Shown here piece by piece: positions 38,401 through 48,479 of a DNA stretch of 64,000 nt. The stretch spans positions 231,045,943 to 231,109,942 of the forward strand of contig NC_084482.1 in assembly GCF_030035675.1 (NCBI RefSeq). The letters run 5' to 3'. Both the position numbers and the translations under genes were made by a program. The notes below the pieces were generated by a model. It saw only the letters and a program-made list of their open reading frames with translations, was not told the origin of the DNA and made no database searches. Origin of the DNA: Rhineura floridana (taxonomy: Eukaryota; Chordata; Lepidosauria; Squamata; Rhineuridae). Position 1 is the stretch's first letter. Every line of letters begins with the position of its first letter.

Positions 38401-41400
38401 TATTTTTTATTATATTAAGCAATCGAAATACGTAATAAATAAACATACCATGTAAATTTTGTTCAGTTTTGAGACACATTGTCCTCTTAACTGGGATTCA
38501 CCTGCCCTTTTATGGTGACAGATGAGGGAGGGGGGTAGAGGAATGGACTGGCAAGCCAGACCCCCCCTTGCCCGCCCCCTCCTTCTTCTGGATGATTGGC
38601 GGAGGGTTTATCTGTGGCTCTGGCCCCGATCCTGGCCCGGCCCCTCCTCTCCAATGACCTAGAGAGGTAGTGGGCTCTCTGGAGTAGGTAGTGGAAGGGT
38701 TCGGATTTGTTAGGCACTGGGGAACATTTTGGGACAAGCCGGGCCTGTACAAAAGGGACGGGCTCCACTTGAACCAGAATGGAACCAGACTGCTGGCACT
38801 TAAAATTAAAAAGGTGGCAGAGCAGCTTTTAAACTGACTGAGGGGTGAAACCCGACAGGAGCTGAGAAAGGTCTGGTTCGGAATAAACCTCCCCCCTGGG
38901 ATAAAGACCAAAGAAATGATGAAATTTTAAAAGGGGTAGGCCTAGAAGTAGGCATTGTGAGAGCAGAGGCCCAGGATATCAATTCAGAAGGGCAAAATTA
39001 CCACAGACCAAACCACAAGTGCCAAAGACACTTAAAGAGAGACACTGCTTACAAGTGCCTGTACGCTAATGCTAGGAGCCTCCGAACCAAGATGGGAGAA
39101 CTGGAGTCCTTGGTCTTAGAGAAGAGCATTGATATAGTGAGCATAACGGAGACCTGGTGGAATGGAGAAAACCAGTGGGATACGGTTATCCCTGGATATA
39201 AACTATATCAGAAGCACAGGGAAGGACGTATTGGTGGCGGAGTCGCTCTATACGTGAAAGAAGGCGTTGAATCCAGCAAGCTTGAAACCCCAAAAGAGGT
39301 GGATTCCTCCACAGAATCGTTGTGGGTGGTGATACCATGCCCCAGGAGGGATTTAATACTGGGAACGATCTATCTTCCCCCTGATCAAAATGCTCAGGGA
39401 GACCTTGAGATGAGATATGAAATTGAGGAAGCATCCAAACTAGGAAATGTGGTAGTAATGGGTGACTTCAACTACCCGGACATAGACTGGCTGCATATGT
39501 GTTCCAGTCATGACAAAGAAGCAAAGTTTCTAGATATTCTAAATGACTATGCCCTAGACCAGTTGGTCATGGAACCGACCAGAGGGACGGCAACCCTGGA
39601 CTTAATCCTCAGTGGGGACCGGGACCTGGTGCGAGATGTAAGTGTTGTTGAACCGATTGGGAGCAGTGACCACAGTGCTATTAAATTAAACATACATGTA
39701 ACTGGCCAATTGCCAAGAAAATCCAACACGGTCACATTTGACTTCAAAAGAGGAAACTTCACAAAAATGAGGGGATTGGTAAAAAGAAAGCTGAAAAACA
39801 AAGTCCAGAGGGTCACATCACTCGAAAATGCTTGGAAGTTGTTTAAAAACACTATATTAGAAGCTCAACTGGAGTGCATACCGCAGATCAGAAAAGGTAC
39901 CGCTAGGGCCAAGAAGATGCCAGCATGGTTAACGAGCACAGTCAAGGAAGCTCTTAGAGGCAAAAAGTCTTCCTTCAGAAAATGGAAGTCTTGTCCGAAT
40001 GAAGAAAATAAAAAAGAACACAAACTCTGGCAAAAGAAATGCAAGAAGACAATAAGGGATGTTAAAAAAGAATTTGAGGAGCACATTGCTAAGAACATAA
40101 AAACCAACAACAAAAAATTCTATCAATACATTCAAAGCAGGAGACCATCTAGGGAGACGATTGGACCCTTGGATGATAAGGGAGTCAAAGGTGTACTAAA
40201 GAACGATAAGGAGATTGCAGAGAAGCTAAATGAATTCTTTGCATCTGTCTTCACAGTGGAAGATATAGGGCAGATCCCTGAACCTGAACTAACATTTGCA
40301 GGAAGGGATTCTGAGGAACTGAGACAAATAGTGGTAACGAGAGAGGAAGTTCTAGGCTTAATGGACATTATAAAAACTGACAAATCATCGGGCCCGGATG
40401 GCATCCACCCGAGAGTTCTCAAAGAACTCAAAGGTGAAATTGCTGATCTGCTAACTAAAATATGTAACTTGTCCCTCGGGTCCTCCTCCGTGCCTGAGGA
40501 CTGGAAAGTGGCAAATGTAACGCCAATCTTCAAAAAGGGATCCAGAGGGGATCCCGGAAATTACAGGCCAGTTAGCTTAACTTCTGTCCCTGGAAAACTG
40601 GTAGAAAGTATGATTAAAGCTAGATTAACTAAGCACATAGAAGAACAAGCCTTGCTGAAGCAGAGCCAGCATGGCTTCTGCAAGGGAAAGTCCTGTCTCA
40701 GTAACCTATTAGAATTCTTTGAGAGTGTCAACAAGCATATAGACAGAGGTGATCCAGTGGACATAGTGTACTTAGACTTTCAAAAAGCGTTTGACAAGGT
40801 ACCTCACCAAAGGCTTCTGAGGAAGCTTAGCAGTCATGGAATAAGAGGAGAGGTCCTCTTGTGGATAAAAAATTGGTTAAGAAGCAGAAAGCAGAGAGTA
40901 GGAATAAACGGACAGTTCTCCCAGTGGAGGGCTGTAGAAAGTGGAGTCCCTCAAGGATCAGTACTGGGACCTGTACTTTTCAACTTGTTCATTAATGACC
41001 TAGAATTAGGAGTGAGCAGTGAAGTGGCCAAGTTTGCTGATGACACTAAATTGTTCAGGGTTGTTAAAACAAAAAGGGATTGCGAAGAGCTCCAAAAAGA
41101 CCTCTCCAAACTGAGTGAATGGGCAGAAAAATGGCAAATGCAATTCAATATAAACAAGTGTAAAATTATGCATATTGGAGCAAAAAATCTTAATTTCACA
41201 TATACGCTCATGGGGTCTGAACTGGCAGTGACCGACCAGGAGAGAGACCTCGGGGTTGTAGTGGACAGCACAATGAAAATGTCGACCCAGTGTGCGGCAG
41301 CTGTGAAAAAGGCAAATTCCATGCTAGCGATAATTAGGAAAGGTATTGAAAATAAAACAGCCGATATCATAATGCCGTTGCATAAATCTATGGTGCGGCC

Positions 41401-44400
41401 ACATTTGGAATACTGTGTACAGTTCTGGTCGCCTCATCTCAAAAAGGATATTATAGAGTTGGAAAAGGTTCAGAAGAGGGCAACCAGAATGATCAAGGGG
41501 ATGGAGCGACTCCCTTACGAGGAAAGGTTGCAGCATTTGGGGCTTTTTAGTTTGGAGAAGAGGCGGGTCAGAGAAGACATGATAGAAGTGTATAAAATTA
41601 TGCATGGCATTGAGAAAGTGGATAGAGAAAAGTTCTTCTCCCTCTCTCATAATACTAGAACTCGTGGACATTCAAAGAAGCTGAATGTTGGAAGATTCAG
41701 GACAGACAAAAGGAAGAACTTCTTTACTCAGCGCATAGTTAAACGATGGAATTTGCTCCCACAAGATGCAGTAATGGCCACCAGCTTGGACGGCTTTAAA
41801 AGAAGATTAGACGAATTCATGGAGGACAGGGCTATCAATGGCTACTAGCCGTGATGGCTGTGCTGTGCCACCCTAGTCAGAGGCAGCATGCTTCTGAAAA
41901 CCAGTTGCCGGAAGCCTCAGGAGGGGAGAGTGTTCTTGCACTCGGGTCCTGCTTGCGGGCTTCCCCCAGGCACCTGGTTGGCCACTGTGAGAACAGGATG
42001 CTGGACTAGATGGGCCACTGGCCTGATCCAGCAGGCTCTTCTTATGTTCTTATGTTCTTATGACCCTGGAGGCATTCAAGAGGCATCCGGACATGCTTTG
42101 ATTTGGATCCCTGCATTGTGCAGGGGGTTGGACTTGATGGCCTTACAGGCCTCTTCCAGCTACACTATTCTGTGACTCTCTCTCTCTCTCTCTCTCCCTC
42201 CCTGCTGCTTGCAGTACCCCTTTGAGTCGCTCTTCCGCAGCCAGCACTTTGCCCTGCTGGACAACAGCTGCCGGGAATACCTCTTCCTCTGCGACTTCTT
42301 CCTTGTGTCGGGGACCCCCGCCCTGGACCTCTTCAACGCCGTCATGGGGAAGACGCTGACCATGTTCTTCGTGAGTCGGGGAGAGGGCTGGGCACAACTC
42401 TTCCCAGGGACTCAGAAAAACGGGGCGGTCTTGATCTTGTGTCTTCCTGCCTCTCTGAAATGGATCTTTTTGAGGGAAAATGGAAACGGAACGCCCTCAA
42501 GCCGAGCTTTGTCCGGAAGCATGAGCTCTGCTCCCAGGAGGCTCCCTGGTGTGGAGTCAAAGCCTTGCTCCCGCCAGCTCAATGCCGCCCTCATCGGCTG
42601 GTGGTGGCGTTCCTGGAGATGCCGCCGTCAGGGTGCAGTCTGGGCCCTCCGGCCTGCACAGCACCCCACTGAGCTGAGGACCTTGCCCCACTCGTGTTGA
42701 AGCCAGCCAGGCCCAGCCAGCTCCTTGGAAGCTGGAGGGGGGGGGCAGGCAGGGAACACTTCTTGGGAAATGGATCCATTCAGGTGCGGTTCATGAGGTT
42801 TAATTGGGCCTTGGGGGCCGCCTCAGACTCCGTTCTGCACCCCAGGACCTTCTTCTCTTTCGTCTGAATACAGAGCACAGAATTTGGGGTTGCAGGGAGG
42901 GGAGGGGAGGGGGAAGGGGCACTGTTAAGTGAAGAGGAGGGCTTCATAATATGAGACGGATTGAGATGGGCCACGTGTGGGTGGTCCCCAAAGTCATGCC
43001 AGCCAGCAAACCACCTGACCGCTTGCCCCTCCCTCCCTCCCCTGTCTCTTCTCTCACCCCCCCCACAACAGAAGCACATGGACTCCTACGTGAGCGACTG
43101 CTACGACAGCATTGCCGTCTTCCTCTGCATCCACATCGTCCTGCGCTTCAGAGCCATCATGGCCAAGCGCAACATCCCGGCCATTGACAAGTGGGTGAGG
43201 CCTGGGCCTCTCTCTCTCTCTCTCTTCCCCCCCCCACAAAACACCCTAATTTCCTCCAGGGGGGAGCCCTAACCAGAGCCTCTCTTCTGCCCCCGACACC
43301 CCGCTTGGTCGTAAAGTTGGGGGAGCTTTAACCCGCTGCCGTCCCAGAAGAGAGGCGTCCACTCAGGGCCCTACTGGTGACAGCACCTGGGTTTCTTCAG
43401 GAGCAGGTTCCCAGCCGCCCTCTTCTGCTGGACGAAGGGGGCGGCCCACTCGTCAGCCGAGGGTTGCTGCCCCCTTGCTGTGGCTCGCTGGGGCCTGAGC
43501 CGTTGGATCTCAAGTGTCCTGTCCGCCCCCTTTCTCTCTCCCCCCCCCCCCCGCCTCTGGCTGCCACATGTAGATATTGGGACACGTTGCTGGAGATGTT
43601 GTGGCCCCGTTTCGAGCACATCTTGGAGCTGAACATCCAAAGCATCCAGAACACTGACCCCCAGAAGCTGGGGTTCCTGGACACGCGGCCCCACTACGTA
43701 AGTCCCAGAGGAGGAGGGGGATCTGGATCTCTTGGAGGAACGGAGGCATCTCCTCTTCCAGGCTTCACTGGAGGGCCCGGCTGCTTCTTCCTGGGGCCCC
43801 CTGACGGAACTCATTCCTCCAAGATGTGGGGGGAGGGCACTGGCTTCCCTAGAGCTTGGCACAGAAGGGCCGGATGGGATCCTCATGGCGGCTTCTTCAT
43901 GTCAACCCCCCCCAGTCATTCATCATTCATTTCAAATATTTGCATGCGGTGGGTCAAGGTACGTAAATAAAAACCTGGGGTTCTATTCAGCTAACTCAGA
44001 GTAGATCCACTGAAATGAATGGACCCAAGTTAGCCATGTCCATTGACTTTAGTGGGGGGTCTACTCTGGGCAGGACAAGGATTCAGTGCCACTCTACAGG
44101 GTTGTGGTTTGGCTTGCGCCATAGAACTTCCCTCTCTTCTCCCTGCAGCTGCCCCTCCCTGCTCAAAATCTGCTCCTGAGAGTTGGGGGGCCCAGTGGAG
44201 GGAGGGAGGGGCCTGACGGAGCTGGAGTGTGGCCTCCTGTGCCGGTGCAGCGTCTCTTACTCCTGCCTTGCCCCCCCAGATCACCCGCCGTTATGCAGAG
44301 TTCTCCTCGGCCATCGTCAGCATCAACCAGACCTTCCCGCACGACCGGACCTTGGCCCTGCTGGGGCAGCTTCAGGTAGGGCCCCCGCAGCCTTCCCCAG

Positions 44401-47400
44401 GATGGCGACTGGGCTGGTTCTCGAGAGGGAGAAGCGATTCTGTGGTGCCTGGGGGTCTGCTGCGGAGGGAGTGGGGTGCACCCGGCTGCACTGGGGAGGG
44501 AGACAACCTGGAAGGAGGACTTGGCCTCTCTGCTGCTGACAGAGAAGGCAAGCAGGGGTGGGGGACTGCGGCAGAGCCCCTCGCCTGCACACACGAGGTG
44601 CTGAGATCAATCCCTGGCATGTCCGGTTAAAGAAGGCGGGGGCTCCGTCAGGGACCCTTTGCCTGCCTTCTCCTCTGAGGTGGCCTTTGTCCCCCTCCCT
44701 CCCTCCCTCCCTCCCTCCCTCCCCGCCAGACCGAGGTGGAGAATTTTGTTCTGCGTGTGGCAGCCGAGTTTTCGTCCCGCAAAGAGCAGCTCATCTTCCT
44801 CATCAACAATTACGACATGATGCTGGGTGTCCTCATGGTAAGCGGGGGCCGAGCCCCCTACAGCAGGGGCCGGCCGAGGGTGGGCGGGGTCTCCTCTAGA
44901 AGATTTCCGGCTGGGTTCCAGTAGACTGGCCAGGATTTCCCAACCGTTGGACAACAGGGACAGCAAAGCGTTGTTTTCCTCTCTCCTAAATCAGGCAGCT
45001 GGGAGGGGGGGCTGCACAGGAACAGATTTGTGCAAAAGGGTTTGGGTCATGCTTGGGGGCTTCCTCCCATCTGGGGCTCCTGGTTGGCCACTGGGAGAAC
45101 TGGCTACACCGGGGCCCCTTTGACCCGATCCAGCTTCTGGTGACTCTGCCTCCTTTGCCTGTATGGCACCTCGTGATATTTTATATGGAAGGGGGGTGGT
45201 TTATAACAATTCAGATTAAATACATACATTTAGTAAAAAGAAAACCAAATTTCTGAGCTTGTCTTCGGAGGCGCTTTCACCCACAGTTCCCTGCCTGCCG
45301 TCCAGAGCCACCGTGCTGCCCCTGGCGCCCATTGGCGGATCCGCGGGGGTCCCGCTGAGAAGTGGGGATATCCCAGAAAGCCAGAAGTCTGCCCCCACTC
45401 TAACCCCAGGGGAGAGGAAGTGGCCAGGGTGGTGGTGGTGGTGGGGTAGAGCAAGTCCCTCCTCTTCCCCACTACCCCCCGCCCCCGTTTGACAGCCCAC
45501 CTTCTCCCCCTCCCCAGGAGCGAGCGGTGGAGGAGAGCAAAGAGGTGGAAGGCTTCCAGCAGCTATTGAGTGCTCGGACGCAGGTAGGCGAAGGCGGGGG
45601 GGAGAGAGATTGCACCTTCAGGGCCCTCTCACACCACCCCTCCCTTGTCTGCTTCGGGGGTGAGCGGGTGGAGACCTAGGCTAGTGGAGGGAGACCCTTT
45701 CCTAGTGGCCACAGCATGTCAGGTTCCAGGTGGGATGCAAACATCCTTGCAGTTTCCTCCCTCCCCTCTTTGAGGGTTTGATGTGCCTCATTTGAACATG
45801 AGGGCTAGTAACTTGAGACTGATGCAGGCTGGCAGCCTGTTAAGTGTGAGCTTGTGAGCGGCACGGTGGAGAGAGCTGGGCACAGAGACACACACCCCAG
45901 GTTTGGCCACTGGCATCTTTTGGGCCCTGAGGACATTTCAGCTTTCCTGAAGTGGCAGCAGCTGATACAATTGCAGCGGTGCTACAGACCAGCCTTCCCC
46001 AACCTGGCGCCCTCCAGATGTGGGGCATCTGGAGCTTGGGGTCCAGGGACAGGTCTGGAGGGGGCCAGATTGGGGAAGCTCCTCTGAGCAGAGCATGTTC
46101 TCTCTCCCCCCCCCCCCGGCTGCTTTCCAGGAGTTCATTGAGGAACTTTTGGCACCTGGCTTTGGGGGTATGATTGCGTTTGTGAAGGAGGCAGAGACCC
46201 TGGCGGAGCGTGGCCAGCTGGAGCGGCTGCGGGGGGAGGAAGGTGAGTGGCAGGTGGGCTGGTGGGACGGGGGCTGCCTTTGCCCCGCCTCCCCCCAGAG
46301 ACACCCTCAACTCTCTTGCTCCCTGTTCCCGCCCCACCCGCAGCCCGGGTGACACAGCTGGTGCGCGGCTTTGCCGGCACCTGGAAGACGGCCGTGGAGT
46401 CCCTGAGCCAGGACGTGATGCGCTCCTTCACCAACTTCAAGAACGGCACCACCATCATCCAGGTTGGGGGCGGGAGGGGGAGGTGGGGAAGGGAGGGTGG
46501 ACGGCCCCAGCTGCGCCCATTTGCACCCCCAGGGAGGGAGGGAGGAGACACCGCAAGAGGGCCAGAGCAGACACGGCCGGAGTGAAAGCCGGGAAAGGCA
46601 GGAGTTTCCTCCTGTTTAAAACATCCCTCCGCTCTCCAGTTGCATGTCAGGGGAACTTTGGGTTGGGAAGAGGAGGTGGCTGCCAACCCTCTCTGCCTGC
46701 CCCCCAGAGTGCCTTGCCCCAAGCAGAACGGGCCCTTCCCCCCCTTTGGTGCCGGATTCCGGCCGGAACCTCTCCTTCCTGCCTTTGAAATAAGCATGTG
46801 CACATATATATATACGCATATATGTATGTATGTAGGTAACTAGTCTCATTAAGCTAGAAAACACATCCAACTTTTTAAAGTTTGTCAGTCACTTCTCCCC
46901 CCCACCCCCGGATATTGGGGAGAGGACTTTGGGGGGGAGTCCCATACTCCCAAAATTCTCCCCCCCACTCAGCCTCCTGAGGCCCAGTTGCCAACAGCAG
47001 CTGCAGAAGGTGAGGGGCTGGGCTGGGCCCTCCAGCCGGGAATGCTTCCGGCCCCCGGGCGCTTGCAGGGGTCAAGGGAACACCCAGCGCTCAGGGGGGC
47101 CTCGCAGCAGGTGGGAAGGGCTGTTGCCCCGCTGGGAGACCCCTGCAGACAGAGCCAGGCCTGGCAGCCCCAGGAGTGGTGAGGGGAGCGCCCCTCCCTC
47201 TCTGCCGCCAGCAGGGCCTGCGCTCTCGCTTGTGATGGGGTAGCTTTGTCGGGGCCAAGTCCTGGGCTGGGCAGTTCACAGTGGAAGCGCTGGAGATGAG
47301 GCCTTCTGGCCCTCCTGCCCTCCAGGGTCCTTGCTGGGAGCCTGCTGTGGGGAGACGCTCACCACAAACCCCCTTCGTTTGGCGCCTTCCTCTTCCCCTC

Positions 47401-47872
47401 CAGCCTCTTGAAGAGGTGGCAGGCAGGCAGCAAAGGGCTTGGCTTCCTCAGAGCCAGCTTCTGGGGCAGGCACAACGGCACTTGTGGTGGGAGTTGGCTG
47501 GGTTCTGCATCACCGAAATCTGCTTCCCTTGGGGTTCAAAGTCCACTTGCACTCTTCTTCCCCACTTACCAATGGGGCCCGTGGGCAGCTGTGCTGGGGG
47601 TCTTGCTGGGGTCTGGCGTGCCTCCATGTGCGCTTGCTCTTGCGTGCGCTTATTGCCTTCTGCCACCCCCTCCCCCCTCCTCCACCGCCCTGCCTCTCAC
47701 CCCCCATCCCCACCTCTGCCCGCAGGGGGCGCTGACGCAGCTCATCCAGTACTACCACCGCTTCCACAAGGTCCTGGCGCTGGCCCCCCTCAAGGCCCTG
47801 CCGGTCCGCTCGGAGCTCATCAACATCCACCACCTGATGGTCGAAGTGAAGAAACACAAGCCCAACTTCTGA
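32454..47872 (+). CDS. VPS52: Vacuolar protein sorting 52, GARP/EARP subunit
   Basis: Shared core subunit of the GARP and EARP tethering complexes (with VPS51, VPS53 and VPS54 or VPS50), acting at the trans-Golgi and recycling endosomes. Coding exons: 32454-32552, 33534-33615, 34438-34490, 34670-34745, 34951-35018, 35752-35927, 36362-36512, 37086-37186, 37509-37641, 37787-37844, 38096-38229, 42215-42370, 43072-43190, 43574-43697, 44280-44375, 44730-44837, 45518-45583, 46131-46242, 46344-46462, 47726-47872. They sum to 2178 bp: 725 aa plus TGA (human 723). Landmarks: LGELDLTSDEFILDEVD near the N-terminus, coiled-coil segments (QQIENASIKD; EIQTLQEQSVAMNVRLRNRQ), ILQKIYSFRKAMTNYQIPQ, YEEVAEKDDLMGVEDTAKKG, VAAEFSSRKEQLIFLINNYD and the conserved end NIHHLMVEVKKHKPNF. 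Oddities: introns 4 and 10 look U12-type, intron 11 hosts a young CR1, and exon 13 has overlapping donors. The N-terminal ~35 residues are poorly conserved. Confidence 0.97.
33031..33150 (-). repeat. BovB-type 3' end (LINE or partner SINE)
   Basis: The minus strand ends CATAAGTCATAATCGATTTG then AAGGCACATGAC, matching the 3' end of the BovB fragment at 10,560-11,134. Either a truncated BovB or a SINE using the BovB tail. Confidence 0.6.
33190..33400 (-). repeat. tRNA-derived SINE (degraded)
   Basis: Reverse copy of the family at 36,008: CCTCACAACAACCGTGAGG, CACCCAGGGAGCTTCATGG and a decayed B box (GGATTTGAATCC). Confidence 0.6.
34184..34297. mobile_element. Near-perfect palindromic element
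   Basis: Two 44-base arms (34185-34228 and 34253-34296) differ at a single position and enclose ~24 bases. The arms begin GAGCTTGGAAAAGTTACTTT. It has no coding capacity and lies in VPS52 intron 2. It belongs to a squamate MITE-like family sharing the GAACTACAACTC word. Confidence 0.8.
34746..34950 (+). other. VPS52: VPS52 intron 4, U12-type (GT-AG) candidate
   Basis: The donor GTATCCTCG matches the minor-spliceosome consensus GTATCCTTT at 7 of 9 positions, and the 3' end has TTCTTAATG about 13 bases before AG, near the consensus branch site TTCCTTAAC. It is phase 1, interrupting a Tyr codon. Confidence 0.65.
35290..35395 (+). repeat. tRNA-Ala-type SINE 3' part
   Basis: Contains CCTGCCTGGAACCCCAAGAG then CTGCCAGTCAGTGTAAACAG, the recurrent SINE body. 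Confidence 0.6.
36008..36240 (+). repeat. tRNA-derived SINE, nearly full length
   Basis: tRNA-like head with A box (TAGTGGTTAGAGTGCTGGG) and a perfect B box (GGTTCGAATCC), tRNA-unrelated body (CTCACAGGGTTGTTGTGG) and an AATAAGTAAA tail. It cannot be a tRNA gene because no acceptor stem closes and a SINE body follows. VPS52 intron 6. Confidence 0.8.
37845..38095 (+). other. VPS52: VPS52 intron 10, U12-type AT-AC intron
   Basis: The exon ends AAGAAGG and the intron begins ATATCCTTT, an exact match to the AT-AC minor-class donor consensus. There is no usable GT at this junction. The intron ends CGCCCAC, and a branch-site-like CCCTTGACT places its A ~17 bases before the AC. Joining AAG-AAG-G to GC-TTC-TTC restores KKGFFSKPSLR, as in human VPS52. 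Phase 1. Confidence 0.88.
38330..38460 (+). repeat. LINE 3' tail
   Basis: A/T-rich sequence with GTTAAACTGCTTAGATATTT then AATAAATAAAC, like the copy at 57,775-57,912. Confidence 0.5.
38680..38837 (+). pseudogene. CR1 ORF1 C-terminal remnant (esterase end)
   Basis: An open frame reads FGFVRHWGTFWDKPGLY, KRDGLHLNQNGTRLL and stops TGA at 38835-38837. DGLHLN carries the Asp-x-x-His arrangement of the SGNH-esterase domain found at the end of CR1 ORF1 proteins. The N-terminal part (zinc-knuckle/coiled coil) is absent by 5' truncation. Confidence 0.65.
38957..41848 (+). CDS. CR1 ORF2: endonuclease-reverse transcriptase
   Basis: 963 codons without interruption. The APE-type endonuclease comes first: YANARSL with N38, ITETW with E65, GDFN at 169-172 and SDH around D238-H239. 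The reverse transcriptase follows with FQKAFD (608-613), VPQGS (664-668) and the catalytic FADD (693-696). The C-terminal thumb-like region contains SMVRPHLEYCVQFWSPHLKK and [15 protein letters not shown]. All expected catalytic residues are present, so the protein could be functional, although the element lacks most of ORF1. Translation would normally follow ORF1. Transcription from the VPS52 promoter would place it in the intron only. The ATG chosen gives the full endonuclease domain. Confidence 0.9.
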   Translation: MRAEAQDINSEGQNYHRPNHKCQRHLKRDTAYKCLYANARSLRTKMGELESLVLEKSIDIVSITETWWNGENQWDTVIPGYKLYQKHREGRIGGGVALYVKEGVESSKLETPKEVDSSTESLWVVIPCPRRDLILGTIYLPPDQNAQGDLEMRYEIEEASKLGNVVVMGDFNYPDIDWLHMCSSHDKEAKFLDILNDYALDQLVMEPTRGTATLDLILSGDRDLVRDVSVVEPIGSSDHSAIKLNIHVTGQLPRKSNTVTFDFKRGNFTKMRGLVKRKLKNKVQRVTSLENAWKLFKNTILEAQLECIPQIRKGTARAKKMPAWLTSTVKEALRGKKSSFRKWKSCPNEENKKEHKLWQKKCKKTIRDVKKEFEEHIAKNIKTNNKKFYQYIQSRRPSRETIGPLDDKGVKGVLKNDKEIAEKLNEFFASVFTVEDIGQIPEPELTFAGRDSEELRQIVVTREEVLGLMDIIKTDKSSGPDGIHPRVLKELKGEIADLLTKICNLSLGSSSVPEDWKVANVTPIFKKGSRGDPGNYRPVSLTSVPGKLVESMIKARLTKHIEEQALLKQSQHGFCKGKSCLSNLLEFFESVNKHIDRGDPVDIVYLDFQKAFDKVPHQRLLRKLSSHGIRGEVLLWIKNWLRSRKQRVGINGQFSQWRAVESGVPQGSVLGPVLFNLFINDLELGVSSEVAKFADDTKLFRVVKTKRDCEELQKDLSKLSEWAEKWQMQFNINKCKIMHIGAKNLNFTYTLMGSELAVTDQERDLGVVVDSTMKMSTQCAAAVKKANSMLAIIRKGIENKTADIIMPLHKSMVRPHLEYCVQFWSPHLKKDIIELEKVQKRATRMIKGMERLPYEERLQHLGLFSLEKRRVREDMIEVYKIMHGIEKVDREKFFSLSHNTRTRGHSKKLNVGRFRTDKRKNFFTQRIVKRWNLLPQDAVMATSLDGFKRRLDEFMEDRAINGY
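42177..42200. repeat. (CT)n microsatellite at VPS52 acceptor
   Basis: A run of CT units directly before the acceptor of exon 12 (exon start 42215); it supplies the polypyrimidine tract. Confidence 0.85.
45020..45140 (+). repeat. CR1 3' UTR fragment
   Basis: Contains CTCCTGGTTGGCCACTGGGA and ACCCGATCCAGCTTCTGG, the second CR1 3' UTR subtype. VPS52 intron 16. Confidence 0.6.
46800..46835. repeat. (AT)n/(GTAT)n microsatellite
   Basis: Alternating ATATAT followed by GTATGTATGTA. VPS52 intron 19. Confidence 0.75.
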
Positions 47873-48027
47873 CGGGGGAGGGGTGCCTTCTTTGGGGAGG
47901 TGGGGGGAGGCCTTTGTGCTCCTCCCAGCCCCGCTTATCATTCCTAGCTCTTTGTGGTGGGGAGGGGAACGCAGAGGCCAGCGCTGTGCTGCTTGACTGT
48001 CTCTTATGTTTTGCTTTGTACAGTGGC

Positions 48028-48033
48028 AATAAA
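48028..48033 (+). terminator. VPS52: VPS52 polyadenylation signal
   Basis: AATAAA (part of AATAAATAA) 155 bases after the VPS52 stop. Confidence 0.85.
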
Positions 48034-48188
48034 TAATCTAGCAACGCAGTTTGCAGTTCCTGGCCTTGGCCCTGGTTTTTGGGGTGGGGAGGGACGGACG
48101 TGGTGGTGACTCAAGGTAGGAAAAGGCAGAGCACAACTTGTTCCTGTTGATCTTGAACCAAATCCTTCACGGAGGGCGGGTGAGGAGC

Positions 48189-48292
48189 ACCGTCGGCCCT
48201 CCAGATGTTGCTGGTGATGTTTGCCGTTGGGGCCATGCTTGCTGCAGGGGTGATGGGAGTTGTAATTCAGCAACATCTGGAGGGCCGACGGT
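48189..48292. mobile_element. Palindromic MITE-like element, perfect 25-bp ends
   Basis: 48189-48213 (ACCGTCGGCCCTCCAGATGT onward) and 48268-48292 are exact reverse complements over 25 bases. The 54-base centre is non-coding. Confidence 0.75.
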
Positions 48293-48479
48293 TCCCCACA
48301 CCTGGTGTAACCAAAAAAACGCGTGGAATCCCCACCCAGACACCCCCAAGCTGTAGTGATGGCCACAGGGTGGGATGCTTTGAAAGGAGGTTGGGGAGAT
48401 TCATAGAGAAGTCTCTCGTCAGCGCCTGTTTGCTGTGACACTTAAAGCGGAACCTTGTTGGGGGGGGGGTGTATTTATA

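Larger units (their letters stand above)
38675..42062 (+). mobile_element. Young CR1 LINE, 5'-truncated in ORF1
   Basis: About 3.4 kb non-LTR retrotransposon in VPS52 intron 11, sense to the gene. It holds the C-terminal end of ORF1 (38680-38837), a whole ORF2 (38957-41848), and a 3' UTR ending in three TTCTTATG units, the short 8-mer repeats CR1 elements use instead of poly-A. It is truncated within ORF1, as is common for CR1 insertions, and lies inside an older CR1. Confidence 0.88.
38640..42178 (+). repeat. Older CR1 copy split by a younger CR1
   Basis: 38640-38674 reads CCAATGACCTAGAGAGGTAG then TGGGCTCT, and 42063-42178 resumes with CCTGGAGGCATTCAAGAGGC and the CR1 tail ending CTATTCTGTGA. 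Together they match uninterrupted copies at 53,100 and 59,465. The interruption is the young CR1. Confidence 0.7.

Noticed and set aside
47281-48036. 251-codon plus-strand open frame
   Set aside because: It overlaps the last VPS52 exon in another frame; composition reflects GC-rich DNA, with no recognisable domain.
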